A stretch of DNA of 64,000 bases from Streptomyces sp. Ru71 (GTDB lineage: Bacteria; Actinomycetota; Actinomycetes; Streptomycetales; Streptomycetaceae). Below are positions 21,475-29,442 of this stretch, one piece after another. The stretch's first letter is position 1. Every line of letters starts with the position of its first letter. A program made the position numbers and the translations under genes. Under the pieces are notes generated by a model, which saw only the letters and a list, made by a program, of their open reading frames with translations, was not told where the DNA came from and made no database searches. Location of the stretch: positions 1 through 64,000 of the forward strand of contig NZ_PQSS01000008.1 of NCBI RefSeq assembly GCF_002920535.1, read 5' to 3'.

Positions 21475-22319
21475 CCCGTGCGCCGGTCCTTCCACCGGAA
21501 CGTGAGCAGACATAGCACCAGCCCCCCTGCGCACCAGGCCGTCAGCACCAGCGCGATCCGTCCGAACTCCCAGTTGCCCGCCTGCTCCAGCACCCGCGCC
21601 GAGTCCGGCAGGAACACGCCCCGCAGCCCCTGGCACAGCCACTTGAGCGGGAACAGGGCGCCGACGTCCAGCATCCAGCCGGGGATCGTATCCACCGAGA
21701 TGTAGACCCCGGAGACGAACTGCAGCACCAGGAACGGCAGCACGATCACCGAGCTCGCGCTGCGGGCCGACTTCGGCACCGAGCTGATCGCGATGCCGAG
21801 CAGCGCGCACGCGGTCAGCCCCAGCGCGAAGATCCAGCCGAAGTCGAACCAGCGGCCCGGGTCGGAGGGCAGGCCGATGTCGTACAGCGTGGTGCCGATC
21901 AGCAGCAGGATCGCCGTCTCCGCGACGCCGGTGAACAGCACCAGCCAGATCTTGCCCAGGAAGTACGCCGCCGGCGGCATCGGTGTGCCGCGCAGCCGGC
22001 GCAGCACCTTCTCGTCGCGCTCCACCGCGATGGAGATGCCCAGGGACTGGAACGACGTCGACATGATCCCGGAGGCCATCATCGCGGGCACGTACAGCTG
22101 GGACGCGGTGATGCCGAGCCCCTCGACGTCGTCACGGAAGATCGACGCGAACAGGAACAGGAAGACCACGGGGAAGGCGAAGGTGAAGACCACCTGATCG
22201 CGCTGCCGGAAGAACTGCTTGATCTCCAGCGCGCCCCGGTGCAGACCGAGCGTCCAGGCGCCGGGCGGCCGTGCGCCCTTGGTCTCCCTGCCGCCACGCG
22301 TGCGTGCGGCGGTGGTCAT
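21471..22319 (-). CDS. ABC-2 type transporter permease
   Basis: 282 aa from the ATG at 22319, which overlaps the ATPase stop (ATGA). Six hydrophobic segments, with VFTFAFPVVFLFLFASIF first, and the family segment LRRLRGTPMPPAAYFLGKIW. The last segment is followed by WKDRR. It forms the membrane channel of a DrrAB-like exporter with the ATPase upstream. The substrate (drug, lipid or peptide) cannot be told from sequence. Confidence 0.93.
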   Translation of the reverse strand: MTTAARTRGGRETKGARPPGAWTLGLHRGALEIKQFFRQRDQVVFTFAFPVVFLFLFASIFRDDVEGLGITASQLYVPAMMASGIMSTSFQSLGISIAVERDEKVLRRLRGTPMPPAAYFLGKIWLVLFTGVAETAILLLIGTTLYDIGLPSDPGRWFDFGWIFALGLTACALLGIAISSVPKSARSASSVIVLPFLVLQFVSGVYISVDTIPGWMLDVGALFPLKWLCQGLRGVFLPDSARVLEQAGNWEFGRIALVLTAWCAGGLVLCLLTFRWKDRRTG

Positions 22320-23185
22320 CGCGCGTCCTCCTGGCCGGTGAGCCGCAGGTAGACGTCCTCCAGCGTGGGCCGGTGCACGGTGAGGCCGGGGATCTCGCCG
22401 TCGAAGCGGTGGATCAGCTCGGCGACCGTGCGGGTGGGCGTGGCGGTGCGCTCCGTGCGCGGGGTGCCGTCCGGGTCGGTCCAGGTGACGGTGGCCTCGG
22501 TGCCGTACAGCTCGCGCAGCGCGGCCGGCTCGCCCTCGGCGACGACGCGGCCGCGGACGACCACGGCGAGGCGGTCGGCGAGCGCCTCGGCCTCCTCCAG
22601 GTAGTGCGTGGTGAGCAGGATCGTGGTGCCCTCGTCGGCCAGCAGCCGGATCAGGTCCCAGAACCGCCGGCGGGCCGCCGGGTCGAAACCGGTCGTCGGC
22701 TCGTCGAGCAGGAGCAGCTCGGGGCCGCCGATCACACCGAGTGCCACGTCGAGGCGGCGCCGCTGTCCGCCCGACAGCGCCTTGATCCGGCGGTCCGCCT
22801 TCTCCGTCAGACCGACCAGGTCGATGACCTCCTCCGGATCGCGGGGCCTCGGGTAGTACCGGGCGAAGTGCCGGACGGTCTCGCGTACCGTCAACTCGGC
22901 GGGCGCGGATTCGTCCTGCCAGACGATTCCCACGCGGGAACGCCACGCGCGGGTGGCCGTCGCCGGGTCCGCCCCGAGCACCCGGACCTCGCCCGCGTCG
23001 CGGCTCCGGTTGCCCTGCAGGATCTCCACCGTGGTGGACTTGCCGGCTCCGTTCGGGCCGAGCAGTCCGAACACCTCGCCGGGGCGTATGCCCAGGTCGA
23101 TGCCGTGGACGGCGGTGACGTCGCCGTACTGCTTGCGCAGCCCCCGCACGCTCACGGCGAGCGCGTCCGTGTGTGCTGTGGTCAT
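22316..23185 (-). CDS. ABC transporter ATP-binding protein (DrrA-like)
   Basis: 289 aa from the ATG at 23185. The open frame further upstream is not homologous-looking and is ignored. Walker A GLLGPNGAGKSTT, Q-loop IVWQDES, signature LSGGQRRRLDVALG, Walker B LLLLDEPTTGFDP and switch His in LLTTHYLEEAEAL are all intact. The C-terminal extension (about 60 residues) is the DrrA-type tail. First gene of the four-gene overlapping operon ATPase-permease-kinase-regulator. Confidence 0.95.
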   Translation of the reverse strand: MTTAHTDALAVSVRGLRKQYGDVTAVHGIDLGIRPGEVFGLLGPNGAGKSTTVEILQGNRSRDAGEVRVLGADPATATRAWRSRVGIVWQDESAPAELTVRETVRHFARYYPRPRDPEEVIDLVGLTEKADRRIKALSGGQRRRLDVALGVIGGPELLLLDEPTTGFDPAARRRFWDLIRLLADEGTTILLTTHYLEEAEALADRLAVVVRGRVVAEGEPAALRELYGTEATVTWTDPDGTPRTERTATPTRTVAELIHRFDGEIPGLTVHRPTLEDVYLRLTGQEDAR

Positions 23186-23328
23186 GTCCCGATCATCGGC
23201 CGGAACCGAACGTTCCTGACCCACCGCGCGTACTTCCTTATGTCCATCGAACGGTGGACAGTGGAACGCGTGCGGCACAATGGCCCTGCCCGAAGATGGT
23301 CCAACTCTCAAGTGACGGAACCGGCGGA

Positions 23329-23988
23329 ATGAGCAAGACGACAGTGAAGGACGTCTCCACCGAACCCGAGCCGCAGCACGCCGGGGCCGCCGCGCCGCGC
23401 GCCGTGGGCGGCAGCCGTGCCTTCGGGGTGCTGCTGGTGATCACCGGCGCGGCCGGGCTGCTCGCCGCCTGGGTCATCACCCTCGACAAGTTCAAGATCC
23501 TTGAGGCCAAGGTCGCGGGCAAGACGTTCACCCCGGGGTGCAGCCTCAACCCGGTCGTCTCCTGCGGCAGCGTGATGGAGTCCAAGCAGGCCGCCGCCTT
23601 CGGGTTCCCCAACCCGATGCTGGGCCTGGTCTGCTACGGCATCGTCATCTGCGTCGGCATGAGCCTGCTGGCCCGCGCCCGCTTCCCGCGCTGGTACTGG
23701 CTCACCTTCAACTTCGGCACGCTCTTCGGCGTGGCCTTCTGCACCTGGCTGCAGTTCCAGTCCCTGTACCGGATCAACGCGCTGTGCCTGTGGTGCTGCC
23801 TGGCCTGGGTCGCCACGATCACGATGTTCTGGTACGTGACGTCGTTCAACATCCGCAACGACCTGCTGCCCGCCCCGCGCTGGCTGAAGAGCTTCTTCGG
23901 CGAGTTCACCTGGGTCGTGCCCGTGCTGCACATCGGCATCATCGGCATGCTCGTCCTGACCCGCTGGTGGGACTTCTGGACCAGCTGA
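23329..23988 (+). CDS. Vitamin K epoxide reductase (VKOR)-family membrane protein
   Basis: 219 aa, about five membrane helices. Two cysteine pairs of the VKOR family are visible: Cys71/Cys79 (PGCSLNPVVSCGSVM) and the active CXXC Cys153-LW-Cys156. It likely reoxidises an extracytoplasmic disulfide-forming partner using menaquinone. No DsbA-like gene lies next to it here, so the partner would be encoded elsewhere. ATG at 23329 chosen because the upstream open frame is non-homologous and a GGCGGA site precedes it. Confidence 0.9.
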   Translation: MSKTTVKDVSTEPEPQHAGAAAPRAVGGSRAFGVLLVITGAAGLLAAWVITLDKFKILEAKVAGKTFTPGCSLNPVVSCGSVMESKQAAAFGFPNPMLGLVCYGIVICVGMSLLARARFPRWYWLTFNFGTLFGVAFCTWLQFQSLYRINALCLWCCLAWVATITMFWYVTSFNIRNDLLPAPRWLKSFFGEFTWVVPVLHIGIIGMLVLTRWWDFWTS

Positions 23989-24001
23989 CAGCCCGACGGG
24001 A

Positions 24002-24024
24002 TTGTCAGTGCGGTGTTTTAGGGT
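24002..24024 (+). promoter_or_regulatory. RecA-independent DNA-damage promoter (PafBC-type) for rarA, leaderless
   Basis: TTGTCAGTG at 24002-24010, eight bases, TAGGGT at 24019-24024: an exact match to TTGTCRGTG-N8-TAnnnT. A start seven bases after the hexamer falls on the rarA GTG at 24031, so the mRNA should be leaderless. No ribosome site is visible. Confidence 0.8.
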
Positions 24025-24030
24025 TTCAGC

Positions 24031-25386
24031 GTGGAGCCCGATCTGTTCACCGCAGCCGCCGAAGAACGCCAGGAGAAGGACCCGACGACCAGTCCCCTGG
24101 CGGTCCGGATGCGCCCGCGCACCCTCGACGAGGTCGTGGGCCAGCAGCACCTGCTGAAGCCGGGCTCACCCCTGCGCAGACTGGTCGGCGAGGGGGCCAA
24201 GGGCCCGGCCGGCCCCTCCTCGGTGATCCTTTGGGGCCCGCCCGGCACCGGCAAGACGACCCTGGCGTACGTGGTCTCCAAGGCCACCAACAAGCGGTTC
24301 GTGGAGCTGTCGGCGATCACCGCCGGCGTCAAGGAGGTCCGCGCGGTCATCGACGGCGCCCGCCGGGCCAGCGGCGGCTACGGCCAGGAGACCGTCCTCT
24401 TCCTCGACGAGATCCACCGCTTCAGCAAGGCTCAGCAGGACTCCCTCCTCCCGGCCGTGGAGAACCGCTGGGTGACCCTGATCGCGGCCACCACCGAGAA
24501 CCCGTACTTCTCGGTGATCTCCCCGCTGCTCTCCCGCTCCCTGCTGCTCACCCTCGAACCCCTCACCGACGACGACATCCGCGGCCTGCTCAAGCGCGCC
24601 CTCACCGACGGACGCGGCCTCGACAGCGCCGTCGCCCTCCCCGAGGACACCGAGGACCACCTGCTGCGCATCGCAGGCGGCGACGCCCGCCGCGCCCTGA
24701 CCGCCCTGGAGGCCGCCGCCGGCGCCGCCCTCGACAAGGGCGAGACGGAGATCTCCCTGTCCACCCTGGAGGAGACCGTCGACCGGGCCGCGGTGAAGTA
24801 CGACCGCGACGGCGACCAGCACTACGACGTCGCCAGCGCCCTGATCAAGTCCATCCGCGGCTCCGACGTCGACGCCGCCCTGCACTACCTCGCCCGCATG
24901 ATCGAGGCCGGCGAGGACCCCCGGTTCATCGCCCGCCGGCTGATGATCTCCGCCAGCGAGGACATCGGCCTGGCCGACCCCACCGCCCTGTCCGTCGCGG
25001 TGGCCGCCGCCCAGGCCGTCGCCATGATCGGCTTCCCCGAGGCCGCGCTCACCCTGAGCCACGCCACCATCGCCCTCGCGCTCGCGCCCAAGTCCAACTC
25101 CGCCACCACCGCGATCGGCGCCGCACTGGACGACGTACGCAAGGGACTGGCCGGACCGGTCCCGGCGCATCTGCGCGACAGCCACTACAAGGGCGCCGGC
25201 AGGCTCGGGCACGGCCAGGGGTACGTCTACCCGCACGACCTGGCCGAGGGCATCGCCGCCCAGCAGTACGCGCCGGACGCCCTCAAGGACCGCGAGTACT
25301 ACACCCCGACCCGGCACGGCGCGGAGGCCCGTTACGCCGACGCCGTGGAGTGGACCAGGAAGCACCTCGGTCGCAAGCGGTCCTGA
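24031..25386 (+). CDS. rarA: Replication-associated recombination protein A (RarA/MgsA)
   Basis: 451 aa AAA+ ATPase of the RarA/WRNIP1 family that acts at stalled replication forks. Walker [10 protein letters not shown] (69-77), Walker [16 protein letters not shown] (Asp126-Glu127), sensor [18 protein letters not shown], and the C-terminal tetramerisation region with [16 protein letters not shown] and the [18 protein letters not shown] motif. The GTG lies seven bases after a predicted damage-type -10, so translation is probably leaderless. Confidence 0.95.
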   Translation: MEPDLFTAAAEERQEKDPTTSPLAVRMRPRTLDEVVGQQHLLKPGSPLRRLVGEGAKGPAGPSSVILWGPPGTGKTTLAYVVSKATNKRFVELSAITAGVKEVRAVIDGARRASGGYGQETVLFLDEIHRFSKAQQDSLLPAVENRWVTLIAATTENPYFSVISPLLSRSLLLTLEPLTDDDIRGLLKRALTDGRGLDSAVALPEDTEDHLLRIAGGDARRALTALEAAAGAALDKGETEISLSTLEETVDRAAVKYDRDGDQHYDVASALIKSIRGSDVDAALHYLARMIEAGEDPRFIARRLMISASEDIGLADPTALSVAVAAAQAVAMIGFPEAALTLSHATIALALAPKSNSATTAIGAALDDVRKGLAGPVPAHLRDSHYKGAGRLGHGQGYVYPHDLAEGIAAQQYAPDALKDREYYTPTRHGAEARYADAVEWTRKHLGRKRS

Positions 25387-25677
25387 GCGCCCTGTAGACT
25401 GCCCTGAAGTGCCGAGTTCCGTGCAGTCAGAGCGGGACAGCCGGCCGGAACCCCCAGCGGGTTCCAGGAGCGTCGCGCACCGTCGAACGGTGTCGCGGGC
25501 AGCCCACCACCACCCGGAGTCCCGGGACAGGTCGGTGGGCCACTCGCGTGCTGCACGTATGTGCCCAGACCAGGGGAGCGGCTGCCCGGCGGGTCCCACG
25601 CGGACCCCAAGGGTTTCCCCGGCTGCGGATGCGACCTCCCGCAACCCTGACAAGCCGGAACAAGGAAAAGAGAAACA
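25387..25677 (+). promoter_or_regulatory. Structured 5' leader of rpsD
   Basis: 291 bp without a gene. A -10-like TAGACT lies at 25395-25400, so the leader may be about 270 nt. Hairpins seen by eye: GGAACCC(25447-25453)/GGGTTCC(25459-25465); CACCG(25478-25482)/CGGTG(25488-25492); an outer GCCCACC(25502-25508)/GGTGGGC(25534-25540) enclosing CCCGG/CCGGG; and GGGTCC(25591-25596)/GGACCC(25602-25607). r-protein S4 is a known autoregulator in other phyla, so a cis-regulatory RNA is a fair inference. No known leader class was recognised. Confidence 0.5.
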
Positions 25678-26292
25678 GTGGCGAACCAGTCCCGCCCCAA
25701 GGTCAAGAAGTCGCGTGCCCTCGGCATCGCGCTGACCCCGAAGGCCGTCAAGTACTTCGAGGCCCGTCCCTACCCGCCGGGTGAGCACGGCCGCGGCCGC
25801 AAGCAGAACTCGGACTACAAGGTCCGTCTGCTGGAGAAGCAGCGCCTGCGCGCTCAGTACGACATCTCCGAGCGCCAGCTGGTCCGCGCCTACGAGCGCG
25901 CGTCCAAGGTCCAGGGCAAGACCGGTGAGGCCCTGATCGTGGAGCTGGAGAAGCGCCTCGACGCGCTGGTCCTGCGTTCGGGCATCGCCCGCACGATCTA
26001 CCAGGCCCGCCAGATGGTCGTCCACGGCCACATCCAGGTCAACGGCAAGAAGGTCGACAAGCCGTCCTTCGTCGTCCGTCCCGACGATGTCGTCCAGGTC
26101 CGCGACCGCTCCAAGGACAAGACGCTCTTCCAGATCGCCCGCGAGGGTGGCTTCGCCCCCGACGGTGAGACCCCGCGCTACCTGCAGGTGAACCTCAAGG
26201 CCCTGGCGTTCCGCCTGGACCGCGAGCCGAACCGCAAGGAGATCCCGGTGATCTGCGACGAGCAGCTCGTCGTCGAGTACTACGCCCGCTGA
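25678..26292 (+). CDS. rpsD: 30S ribosomal protein S4
   Basis: 204 aa primary 16S rRNA-binding protein that nucleates 30S assembly. The N-terminal half lacks the CXXC zinc cluster of some S4 proteins and is the cysteine-free form. The S4 RNA-binding domain is visible at RLDALVLRSGIARTIYQARQMVVHGHIQVNGKKV. GTG start at 25678, with GGAAAAGAGAAA upstream. It stands alone rather than in the alpha operon, behind a long leader. Confidence 0.97.
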   Translation: MANQSRPKVKKSRALGIALTPKAVKYFEARPYPPGEHGRGRKQNSDYKVRLLEKQRLRAQYDISERQLVRAYERASKVQGKTGEALIVELEKRLDALVLRSGIARTIYQARQMVVHGHIQVNGKKVDKPSFVVRPDDVVQVRDRSKDKTLFQIAREGGFAPDGETPRYLQVNLKALAFRLDREPNRKEIPVICDEQLVVEYYAR

Positions 26293-26316
26293 CCCTCGGC
26301 AGGCGACAGCACTCCG

Positions 26317-28488
26317 TCAGCCCGCCGTCTCCCCGCCCTTCCGGGTGGGCGAGGCGGCGGGCTGCCGCGTTCCGTCCTCCTGCCGCCCCGCCCGGCGCGG
26401 GGAGGGAAGCGCCCGCAGCGACCGCCCGCCCCGCAGCGCCCGCTCCACCGCCTCGGCCCGGCCGAGCCGCCGCCCCCGCCGCACGCACTCCTCGTAGCGC
26501 GCGTCACCGAGCCGCTCGCGGGCTTTTCCCTCGCACAGCTCGTGCGGACCGTTGTAGTACGCGGAGCCGAACAGCGGCAGCCCCACCGACGGCCACATCT
26601 CGGCCGCCGCGCCCTGCAGCACCGCCGCCTCCGCCGCGTCCCCCTCCGACACCGTGACCAGCGCCAGCAGCTCCATGGACAGCACCGAGCCGAGCAGATC
26701 GCGAAACGTGTGCGCGCTGCCCAGGCACTCGGCCAGCAGCGACCGGGCGCGCGGCAGATCGCCCTGCGCCCACGCCGCGTACGCCAGCACGAACAGCGCG
26801 TAGCCCAGCGCCCACCGCTCCCCGTGGTCCTCGCACACCCGGCGCACGTCCTCGCACAGCCGCACCGCGTCCGGCAGATCGCCCTGGAACGCCCGGGTCA
26901 TCGCCAGCTCCACCTGGCCCATCAGCACATTGCTGTTCAGCTCGCCGATCTCCTGGTACCGCTCCAGCGCCGAGCGCAGCAGCTTCTCCGCGCGCGCCAT
27001 GTCGTCGGTGACCAGCGCCAGACAGCCGGTGCGGTGCTCGGCGTAGGCGATACCGGCCGGGCTGTCCACCCGCTCCGCCTCCGCGCGGCACTCGGTGAGC
27101 GCGGCGAGCGCCGGCACCGGGTCGCCCTGCAGGATCGCGACATAGCCGAGCACCCACAGCGCCTTCAGCCGGGACTGCTCACCCGCACTGCGCGAGGCGC
27201 CCTCCGTCTCCAGTTCGACGCTGCGCCGCAGCCAGTGCCGGCCCTCCGCGAGCCGCCCGCAGCCCACCCAGTAGAACCACAGCGAACCGGCCAGGTACTG
27301 GCCCAGATGCGCCTCGCCCGGCTCGCTCAGACAGTGCTCCAGGGCGCACCGCAGATTCGGCAGCTCGGCCTCGACGCGCTCGGCGACCTCCGCCTGCCGG
27401 GGCGAGAACCAGTCCAGCTCGCACCAGGTCGCCAGGCCCATGTACCAGTCGCGGTGCCGGCGCCGCATCCGCTCCGCGTCCCCGATGGCCGCGAGCCAGT
27501 CGGCGCCGTAGGCCCGGACCGTGTCGAGCATGCGGTAGCGCACGCCCGTGGCGGTCTCCTCCCGGGTCACGACCGACTGCGCGATCAGCTCGGTCAGCAC
27601 GTCCAGGACGTCGTCGGCCGGCAGACCGTGCCCGCTGCACACGTACTCCACGGCATCCAGGTCGAACTGGCCCGCGAACACCGTCAGCCGGGCCCACAGC
27701 AGCCGCTGTGGCGGGGTGCACAGCTCGTGGCTCCAGCCGATCGCCGTCCGCAGCGTCCGATGGCGCGGCAACGCGTCCCGCACCTCGCCCGTCAGCAGCC
27801 GGAACCGGTCGTCGAGCCGCTCCAGCAGCTGCGCCGGCGACAGCGCCCGCAGCCGCCCGGCCGCCAGCTCCAGCGCGAGCGGGATCCCGTCGAGGCGCCG
27901 GCACACCTCCCGTACGTCCGGGCCGTCGCCGACCACCACGCCCTGCGCGGCGGCCCGGTCCGTGAACAGCTCCACCGCCTCCTCCTCGCCGAGCGGCGCC
28001 AGCGGCAGCAGCCGTTCGCCGGCCAGCCGCAACGGCCGGCGGCCCACCGCCAGGACCCGCAGCCGCGGCAGGCGGGCCAGAAGGCAGGCCACCAGCTCGG
28101 CGCAGGCCTGCGCCAGATGCTCGAACCCGTCGAGGAGCAGCAGGAGTTCACGGTCGGCGAGATGGGCCAGCAGCGTCTCGCGCGGCGCCCGGCGCGTGTG
28201 GTCGGTCAGGCCGAGCGCCTCCACCACGGCGTACTCGACGAGCCCGGGGTCGCGCAGCGGGGCCAGCTCGACGCGCCACACCCCGTCCCGGGCCTCGGGC
28301 CACCTCGCGGCCGCGCGCGCCGCGAGCCGTGACTTGCCGACCCCGCCCGGACCGGTCACGGTCACCAGCCGTGAGACGCGCAGCGCCTCGTCGAGGGCGG
28401 CCAGTTCGGCGGACCTGCCGACGAACCCGGTCGATTCCGCGGGCAGATTGCCACCCGCGGGACTGTCGGCGCGCTGATGATCCCGCAT
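26317..28488 (-). CDS. AfsR-like NB-ARC/AAA ATPase with TPR domain, no DNA-binding domain seen
   Basis: 723 aa from the ATG at 28488; the open frame before it is not typical. A STAND-type ATPase: Walker A VTVTGPGGVGKSRLAARAA, Walker B-like ELLLLLDGFEHL, and the GIPLALELAAGRLRALSP helical segment. A winged-helix-like WSHELCTPPQRLLWARLTVFAG follows, then a TPR-like C-terminal half. This is the ATPase-TPR core found in AfsR/SARP and LuxR-LAL regulators, but neither an N-terminal SARP nor a C-terminal LuxR HTH is present. It may act through protein partners. The ribosome site is poor. Convergent with rpsD. Confidence 0.8.
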   Translation of the reverse strand: MRDHQRADSPAGGNLPAESTGFVGRSAELAALDEALRVSRLVTVTGPGGVGKSRLAARAAARWPEARDGVWRVELAPLRDPGLVEYAVVEALGLTDHTRRAPRETLLAHLADRELLLLLDGFEHLAQACAELVACLLARLPRLRVLAVGRRPLRLAGERLLPLAPLGEEEAVELFTDRAAAQGVVVGDGPDVREVCRRLDGIPLALELAAGRLRALSPAQLLERLDDRFRLLTGEVRDALPRHRTLRTAIGWSHELCTPPQRLLWARLTVFAGQFDLDAVEYVCSGHGLPADDVLDVLTELIAQSVVTREETATGVRYRMLDTVRAYGADWLAAIGDAERMRRRHRDWYMGLATWCELDWFSPRQAEVAERVEAELPNLRCALEHCLSEPGEAHLGQYLAGSLWFYWVGCGRLAEGRHWLRRSVELETEGASRSAGEQSRLKALWVLGYVAILQGDPVPALAALTECRAEAERVDSPAGIAYAEHRTGCLALVTDDMARAEKLLRSALERYQEIGELNSNVLMGQVELAMTRAFQGDLPDAVRLCEDVRRVCEDHGERWALGYALFVLAYAAWAQGDLPRARSLLAECLGSAHTFRDLLGSVLSMELLALVTVSEGDAAEAAVLQGAAAEMWPSVGLPLFGSAYYNGPHELCEGKARERLGDARYEECVRRGRRLGRAEAVERALRGGRSLRALPSPRRAGRQEDGTRQPAASPTRKGGETAG

Positions 28489-28650
28489 GGAACACGGAGC
28501 GTACTCAAGCGTAATCACCGCGTACAATCGCTTCCCGGAACTCAGGCGTCCACGCCCCCTAATCCGGTACGGAGCCGCAGCCCCGGCGCGATAGGCTCGG
28601 TGCACGACTTTCTCGATGTTCAGGCACGTTTCAGGGAGCGGGTGCGCACA

Positions 28651-29085
28651 GTGTCCGGTGGAGAGGTGGCCGGGATCCTGGTGGCCGTCTTCTGGGCGAT
28701 CCTGGTCTCCTTCCTCGCGGTGGCTCTCGCGAGGCTGGCCCAGACGCTCAAGGCGACGACCAAGCTCGTGGCGGACGTGACCGATCAGGCCGTCCCGCTG
28801 CTGGCCGACGCCTCCGCGGCGGTGCGCTCCGCGCAGACCCAGATCGACCGGGTCGACGCGATCGCCTCCGACGTCCAGGAGGTCACGTCGAACGCCTCCG
28901 CGCTGTCCAGCACCGTGGCCTCCACCTTCGGCGGCCCGCTGGTCAAGGTCGCGGCCTTCGGCTACGGCGTGCGCCGGGCGCTGGGCGGCCGCAAGGGTGA
29001 GGTGCCCGCCAGGGAGTCGAGGCGTACCGTGATCGTGGGCCGCACCGTTCCGGCCTCACGACGGGGCAAGCGGAGTAAGGACTGA
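28651..29085 (+). CDS. DUF948-family membrane protein
   Basis: 144 aa from the GTG at 28651 (a GTG at 28642 is possible and adds three residues). One N-terminal membrane helix (VAGILVAVFWAILVSFLAVALARLA) is followed by a helical segment TLKATTKLVADVTDQAVPLLADASAAVRSAQTQIDRVDAI with heptad-like spacing, then a basic tail. It matches the DUF948 pattern; the function is unknown. It heads a group with the next small gene and alaS. A -10-like TAGGCT is near 28591-28596. Confidence 0.8.
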   Translation: MSGGEVAGILVAVFWAILVSFLAVALARLAQTLKATTKLVADVTDQAVPLLADASAAVRSAQTQIDRVDAIASDVQEVTSNASALSSTVASTFGGPLVKVAAFGYGVRRALGGRKGEVPARESRRTVIVGRTVPASRRGKRSKD

Positions 29086-29094
29086 GACCGAGCG

Positions 29095-29442
29095 ATGTTC
29101 CGCCGTACGTTCTGGTTCAGCACGGGCGTCGCCGCCGGTGTGTGGGCCACCACCAAGGTCAACCGCAAGCTGAGGCAGCTGACCCCGGAGAGCCTCGCCG
29201 CGACCGCGGCCAACAAGGCGCTCGACGCGGGTCAGCGGCTGAAGGACCGCGCGGTGGGCTTCGCCCTCGACGTCCGCGACAACATGGCCCAGCGCGAGGC
29301 GGAACTTGAGGAGGCCCTGGGCATCCACGAGAACCCCGAACTCGCCGAGCCCCGGCGGTACGCCGCCATCGAGAACAACCGCAGCAACCCGAAGTACGTC
29401 GAAGCCCCGACGTACTCGTACAACCGGAATGAGGACCACTGA
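29095..29442 (+). CDS. Small conserved actinobacterial protein upstream of alaS
   Basis: 115 aa, begins [22 protein letters not shown], a short hydrophobic membrane-proximal segment, followed by basic and then acidic helical sequence ([16 protein letters not shown]) and a Tyr/Asn/Pro-rich tail. No function recognised. The stop TGA shares its A with the alaS ATG (TGATG), so it is translationally coupled to alaS; it lies 9 bp after the DUF948 gene. Confidence 0.8.
   Translation: MFRRTFWFSTGVAAGVWATTKVNRKLRQLTPESLAATAANKALDAGQRLKDRAVGFALDVRDNMAQREAELEEALGIHENPELAEPRRYAAIENNRSNPKYVEAPTYSYNRNEDH

Noticed and set aside
23200..23280. LexA-type box at GAACGTTC near 23208
   Set aside because: The half sites touch without the spacer expected for an actinobacterial LexA box, and the flanking genes are an exporter and a VKOR-like protein.
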